DNA of 64,000 nt. It comes from Polyangiaceae bacterium (GTDB lineage: Bacteria > Myxococcota_A > Polyangia > Polyangiales > Polyangiaceae). Shown here piece by piece: positions 60,510-64,000 of the stretch. The stretch spans positions 4,960,001 to 5,024,000 of the forward strand of contig JADJRH010000011.1 in the NCBI GenBank assembly GCA_016712345.1, written 5' to 3'. Below the pieces are notes generated by a model. The model saw only the letters and a list, made by a program, of their open reading frames with translations, was not told the origin of the DNA and did no database searches. Position 1 is the stretch's first letter. Every line of letters begins with the position of its first letter. The translations under genes and the position numbers were made by a program.

Positions 60510-61124
60510 CTAGAAGCTCTTTTTCTTGAAGATCTGCGCGGCCACGGGACCTGAGCCGGTTCGCGGCTTGAGCGTGACGCGGACAGCCGCGGGAATGGGG
60601 AACGCCCATTTGTAACACTGGTTTTTGGAGGCCAATGCCGCGTTGGGACCGGCTTCGGTGTCGATGAGGAGTTGCGGTTTGATACCCGCGATGGCGGGGG
60701 GAACGGTACCGCCCGCGCTGAGGTCGAGCGTGAGTTCCATGTCGAGTTCAGTGACCGGGGGAAGCGACGAACCGAGGATCGTGTAGCAAAAGCCCTGCTG
60801 CATGATGAAGGGCTGGCTCATGGCGGTTTGGCCGTCGGGAACCACTTTGCAGATGGCCGCGCCGTCGGGCTGCATGCCGGGAGCTTCGGTGGCGGAGCGG
60901 GCCTGCAACATGGAGGTGAGGGCGGGCGCTTGGACAGCGTCGCAATCCATGACCTGGGGCGCCGGTGCGGTGGCGGTTGGCGTGGGCATGGGCGCCGGCG
61001 CGCTTGCTGTGGGCATGGGCTGCGGCGGCGTTTCAGCGGGTTTGTTGTCGCAGCCGGCCACCAATGTGACAACGCACGCGGAGGTGATGACGACTGCGGG
61101 AACGATGATTCGGGGCGTGATCAT
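60510..61124 (-). CDS. Lipoprotein with Pro/Ala/Thr-rich linker (paralogue of 61512-62381)
   Basis: 204 residues. Signal and lipobox: VVITSACVVTLVAGC. A Pro/Thr/Ala linker (TPPQPMPTASAPAPMPTPTAT) precedes a C-terminal domain with TEAPGMQ, FCYTILGSSLPPVTELDMEL and NQCYKWAFPIPAAVRV, matched by the paralogue (TEAPGMQ, CYTVLAVGVGISEMDVSL, NCYKWSAPLATPAKF). AAGGA about 6 nt before ATG 61124 supports the start. Function is unknown; Cys positions suggest a disulfide. It is divergent from its paralogue. Confidence 0.8.
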   Translation of the reverse strand: MITPRIIVPAVVITSACVVTLVAGCDNKPAETPPQPMPTASAPAPMPTPTATAPAPQVMDCDAVQAPALTSMLQARSATEAPGMQPDGAAICKVVPDGQTAMSQPFIMQQGFCYTILGSSLPPVTELDMELTLDLSAGGTVPPAIAGIKPQLLIDTEAGPNAALASKNQCYKWAFPIPAAVRVTLKPRTGSGPVAAQIFKKKSF

Positions 61125-61511
61125 TTTTTCCTTCCGTTTCGTGCGCGGCGATCGTCGCGAGCGCGCTGGAAAAAAGCGAGTACGCAAAACGAGCTTACAG
61201 GACGGTTCGTGCGGTCCATACACCCGCGCGGCCGGCGTCGCCATGGTCTGGCAGTGAGTTACGCGGTGAGGTCTTGCTTCGTGGCGACGCGCGCAGGACA
61301 GTGCTAGATGCGCGGCGATTAACGACGCGCACCGCGTTTGGGTGACGGCGCAAACCGTGCTCTGTGATCTTGCTCCGTGAATGGAAGCAGGGTTTGTCGC
61401 ACAAAATCGGCGATGAAAGATTTCTCCGCGTCGTCCATTTCAATAGAAGATGTTCGGCGTGACGCTCAGGCTGCACGCCATCCACACCATGCTGTTTCCG
61501 AGGAGGTTGTC
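61125..61511. other. Divergent intergenic region between the paralogous lipoproteins
   Basis: 387 bp holding the promoters of both lipoprotein genes. Both Shine-Dalgarno sites are visible, AAGGA for the left gene and AGGAGG for the right. No clear -35/-10 boxes could be assigned. The region has no supported gene; short frames here are non-coding in appearance. Confidence 0.5.
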
Positions 61512-62381
61512 TTGAATCGTTCAATGCGTTTCGCTCCCGCCGCTGCTGCTCTCACCTTGGTCGCGCTCGCCGCGGGTTGCGACAACAAGAACGACCCGCC
61601 CCCGCAGACGGCGCAAAACCAACAGGGTCAATATCCGCAACAAGGGTATCCGCAGCAGGGCTATCCCCAGCAGGGTTACCCGCAACAGGGCTATCCCCAG
61701 CAGGGTTACCCGCAACAGGGCTATCCCCAGCAGGGCTATCCCCAGCAGGGTTACCCGCAGCAATACCCGCAACAGCCGGGTCAATATCCGCAAACGCAAC
61801 CCTATCCGTCGCAAACAGCGCCGGCGCCCACGCAAACAGCGCCCGCGTCAACGGTGCCGGGGTTGCCCGGAATCGCGCTTCCGCAGTTCCCGTTCCCGGG
61901 TACACAACCGGCTCCGGGAGGCTCGCAACCGCAGCCGGGCCAGCCGGCGCCGCAGGGTGGGCAGTCCACAGGCGCGGCAACTCCGATCGATCCGACGCTC
62001 GCTTCGGCGGCAACGGGTCCGTTGTTTTTGCTCTCGCAAACCGAGGCTCCCGGAATGCAAAAGGAAGGGCCTGTCGTGGCCGGCAACTTCCAGCAAGGGC
62101 AGTCGCTTGAGCAGCAAATCCAGTTGAGCCCCGGCAAGTGCTACACGGTGTTGGCGGTTGGCGTGGGCATCTCTGAAATGGATGTTTCGCTCGTGCTCGC
62201 CACGCCGCTGCCGGGCATGTCGCCGGTGCTCGCGCAAGACTCGTCCACCGGTGCGACGGCGTCGCTCGGCGGCAAGGGCAATTGTTACAAATGGTCGGCG
62301 CCTCTCGCGACGCCTGCCAAGTTCGTGATGGTGGCGCGCGCCGGTCAAGGCATCGCGGCTGGCCAACTCTACGTGAAGTGA
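61512..62381 (+). CDS. Lipoprotein with YPQQG repeats (prion-like, paralogue of 60510-61124)
   Basis: 289 residues. The lipobox is LVALAAGC. Eight tandem YPQQG repeats (61632-61751) and more Gln/Pro/Tyr-rich sequence follow, giving a low-complexity, prion-like linker. The C-terminal ~120 residues form the domain shared with the divergent paralogue. AGGAGG 6 nt before a TTG (61512) fixes this start, since no ATG fits. The domain's function is unknown; the repeats may mediate aggregation or surface spacing. Confidence 0.82.
   Translation: MNRSMRFAPAAAALTLVALAAGCDNKNDPPPQTAQNQQGQYPQQGYPQQGYPQQGYPQQGYPQQGYPQQGYPQQGYPQQGYPQQYPQQPGQYPQTQPYPSQTAPAPTQTAPASTVPGLPGIALPQFPFPGTQPAPGGSQPQPGQPAPQGGQSTGAATPIDPTLASAATGPLFLLSQTEAPGMQKEGPVVAGNFQQGQSLEQQIQLSPGKCYTVLAVGVGISEMDVSLVLATPLPGMSPVLAQDSSTGATASLGGKGNCYKWSAPLATPAKFVMVARAGQGIAAGQLYVK
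61632..61751. repeat. Eight 15-bp tandem repeats coding YPQQG
   Basis: Eight units of 15 bp encode TyrProGlnGlnGly, alternating between TAT/TAC and CAA/CAG codons. Copy number could change by slippage and would alter linker length in multiples of five residues. Confidence 0.9.
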
Positions 62382-62512
62382 CTCGACGCTGACGGGCAGC
62401 GCGCCCTGCACTGCCCGTATTCTCATTCCCTCCCAGACCAGTCCTCAAACCTGTGTCGTCCGTTGTTGCGCGGCGCTTTCAGCGCTTGTGTACACAACAC
62501 CGGAGCGATGAA

Positions 62513-62544
62513 CAAAAACGAAACGGCCGCCTATGGGCAGCCGT
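62513..62544 (-). terminator. Intrinsic terminator of the HU-like gene
   Basis: On the reverse strand ACGGCTGCC and GGCGGCCGT form a 9-bp stem (one G-T pair) with a CATA loop, followed by TTCGTTTTTG. It lies 32 bp after the HU stop, so it fits a factor-independent terminator for that gene. Confidence 0.75.
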
Positions 62545-62576
62545 TCGTTAAACGATGATGTGTTGAACGTTGCCGC

Positions 62577-62915
62577 TCAGGCGACGGCGTCTTTGATCGC
62601 CTTGATCGGGCGGGCGCGGACGGCTCGGCTCGCCGGCTTGGCGGCGAACGTCATCGGTTGCTTGGTGAAGGGGTTGACGCCTTGGCGCGCCTTGGTGGCG
62701 GGCTTTTTCACGACGCGGAACTTGGCGAAGCCGGGGAGAGTGAACAGGCCACTCTTCTTGAGTTCGCGATGTCCAACCGACGTAAGCGCTTCGATCACCG
62801 CCTTGACCTGCTTGCGGCTGTAGCCCTCACCGGCGGCCTCAACGATCGCTTGGATGAGACCGCTCTTGCTCAACGACTTCTTGGCTGCGGCCGCAGCCGC
62901 TTTCTTCTGAGCCAT
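62577..62915 (-). CDS. HU-family DNA-binding protein
   Basis: 112 residues. A Lys/Ala-rich N-terminal extension (AQKKAAAAAAKKS) is followed by the HU fold: KSGLIQAIVEAAGEGYSRKQVKAVIEALTSVGHRELKKSG and the signature FTLPGFAKFRVVKKPATKARQG with NPFTKQPMTF, which includes the GFG-like and Pro tip region. It binds and compacts DNA. AGGAGG 7 nt before ATG 62915 supports the start. The Lys-rich N-terminal extension recalls the histone-like tails of some myxobacterial HU proteins. A terminator follows the stop. Confidence 0.92.
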   Translation of the reverse strand: MAQKKAAAAAAKKSLSKSGLIQAIVEAAGEGYSRKQVKAVIEALTSVGHRELKKSGLFTLPGFAKFRVVKKPATKARQGVNPFTKQPMTFAAKPASRAVRARPIKAIKDAVA

Positions 62916-63123
62916 TTCTGAAACCTCCTGCATTTCGCGCGGCACCTCGCCGCACGAAAGCTGCCCGAAAAATACACGCCACTTCAGCAAGCGAAAGCGA
63001 AAAGTGCTTCGAAATGAGTGTTTTTTTGCTGTCCGTTTTAGCCCTGCGCACCCGAGGGAGACGTCGAGGGCGATGCTGCGCAAGCGGAGGCGTGGAGAAA
63101 TGCCCGCAAAAATAGGTGGTTTG

Positions 63124-64000
63124 TTACCTGAGCGAGTCCATGAGTGAGCGCGCCTCGGCAAGTTGGGGATCCTCGGCGAGGGCCTTCTCCACCATGAACC
63201 GGGCCTTTCTGCGGTCGCCCTGCGCGTTCGCGATGACGGCGAGCTTGTGATAGGCGAGCGCTTTGACGCTGGAAGGTGCGCCTTCTCCCGTGCCCGCAGG
63301 CATTGTTCGAAGCAATGTGACCGCTCGAAATGCGCGACCCGCCGTTTCGGCGTCGTTTAGTTCAAGTGCGAAATGGCCTAGATCCATAGCCAGATCTGCA
63401 TTTTGTGGATCGTTGTCGAACGCGCGCAACATCGCCGCGAGCGCTTCACTCATGTTGCCGGCCTGTTGCTCCATGCGCGAAAGCGCGAGGAAAATGGCGC
63501 CGAGTTGCTTGGAGCGTTTGCCGCGGTGAAGAGACGCGGTTTGCGAGAGAAGCGCGCGCGCTTCGATCACGCGGCCCGCGGCACCAAGCGCGCTGGCCAT
63601 TACAAGCGGCAGCTCGGGATGATCGGGGGCGAGGCGTTGCGCTTCTTCGAGGATTGCGACGGCGCGTACTCCATCGCCGGCTTCCGTTAACAATCGGCCC
63701 GCTCGAACGAGCAATCTCGCGCGCTCGCCGGGATCGTTTTCAACGCGCGCATCTTCGGCCAGAAGAAGGCCCAATTCGGCCTTGGCGCCGGTGATCTCGT
63801 ACAAGCGTCGCAGGCGATCACGAACGGCCGCATTGGTTGGAGCGGCCCTCAGCGCGCGTTCCAAACCGCCCCGCGCATCACCCAACCGATCGGCGCGTTC
63901 ACATGCGTCTGCGAGGCGTAGCGCGGCTCCAACGAGCGCGTCGCCTTCTTCGAGCGAGAGCAGGCGACGGTACACAGCGCTGGCCGCATCCCAATTGCCG
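63124..64000 (-). CDS. TPR-repeat protein (5' end beyond window edge)
   Basis: The reverse-strand frame stays open to the window edge, so the start lies outside; about 291 residues are visible. At least six TPR-like helix pairs can be read (GNWDAASAVYRRLL, GDARGGLERALRAAPTN, VRAVAILEEAQRLAPDHP, MSEALAAMLRAFDNDPQN, ETAGRAFRAVTLL, RKARFMVEKALAEDPQ). TPR solenoids mediate protein-protein contacts; no enzyme domain is seen in the visible part. The interaction partner is unknown. Confidence 0.8.
   Translation of the reverse strand, partial: GNWDAASAVYRRLLSLEEGDALVGAALRLADACERADRLGDARGGLERALRAAPTNAAVRDRLRRLYEITGAKAELGLLLAEDARVENDPGERARLLVRAGRLLTEAGDGVRAVAILEEAQRLAPDHPELPLVMASALGAAGRVIEARALLSQTASLHRGKRSKQLGAIFLALSRMEQQAGNMSEALAAMLRAFDNDPQNADLAMDLGHFALELNDAETAGRAFRAVTLLRTMPAGTGEGAPSSVKALAYHKLAVIANAQGDRRKARFMVEKALAEDPQLAEARSLMDSLR

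Noticed and set aside
1..64000. CRISPR arrays, rRNA genes, integrases or prophage genes.
   Set aside because: I looked for spaced direct repeats, rRNA signatures and integrase motifs and saw none. The tandem repeats found lack unique spacers.

Overview
The window looks like a chromosomal segment of a predatory or soil-type Myxococcota bacterium (or a close deltaproteobacterial relative). The evidence is two proteins ending in MYXO-CTERM-like sorting tails (43931-45190 and 51462-53021), a Cys-rich DUF4215-type repeat protein, many lipoproteins with Gly/Thr/Pro-rich linkers, MopE-like metal-binding repeats, and a GC-rich but not extreme composition. Genes lie on both strands, densely packed, often with 4-nt ATGA overlaps. 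No rRNA, phage, transposase or CRISPR array was seen. One tRNA-Lys(UUU) lies at 10716-10788.

Layout. 1-6.5 kb: two trypsin/V8-like proteases, argJ, a U32 peptidase-family protein, chorismate mutase, a secreted protein and a glutathione transferase. 6.5-10 kb: an ECF sigma factor with a zinc-finger anti-sigma, then a TIR-(pseudo)kinase fusion abutting a CPBP membrane protease. 11.5-20.9 kb: a seven-gene, nearly gap-free operon: Ycf46-like AAA+ ATPase, UPF1-like SF1 helicase, two unrecognised proteins, a DUF2997 protein, a DUF1257/Ycf35-like protein and a radical-SAM activase-like protein. This is the best candidate for a poorly described system. 22.3-24.3 kb: a RegB/RegA (PrrB/PrrA)-type redox two-component system. 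24.4-34 kb: exported proteins (frameshifted alpha/beta hydrolase lipoprotein, beta-propeller/cytochrome c lipoprotein, GH13 amylase-like lipoprotein, PLP-fold racemase-like protein, DUF4215/C-type-lectin lipoprotein). 34-43 kb: ppsR-like regulator, dnaJ, ATP-grasp protein, beta-helix lipoprotein, GT-C glycosyltransferase with MFS transporter, tlyA. 43-53 kb: frameshifted cobalamin-type binding protein, MYXO-CTERM protease, comEC, ABC-F ATPase, thioredoxin-like lipoprotein, M23-type MYXO-CTERM protein. 53.5-58.4 kb: hypothetical, Fpg/MutM-like glycosylase, 2-oxoacid dehydrogenase E2, glyA. 58.4-60.5 kb: accessory stretch full of GC-rich hairpins around a small-gene/nucleotidyltransferase pair. 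60.5-64 kb: divergent paralogous lipoproteins (one with YPQQG repeats), an HU-like protein and a truncated TPR protein.

Repeat structure is unusually rich. A 144-bp element with terminal inverted repeats occurs once at 34.07 kb and three times in tandem at 53.02 kb, with a decayed part-copy near 60 kb. Four successive long, near-perfect hairpins (one a 44-bp perfect palindrome holding the comEC start codon) lie within 280 bp at 45.44-45.71 kb. The octamer GTGTACAC was found by eye at 28 positions, where about one is expected by chance, and GGGTAGA/TCTACCC is also over-used.

All functional calls come from reading motifs in the sequence and from family knowledge. No database search was possible. 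Two genes (24379-26372 and 43006-43874) each need a single-base frameshift to read as a full-length protein, which may be real decay or sequence error.
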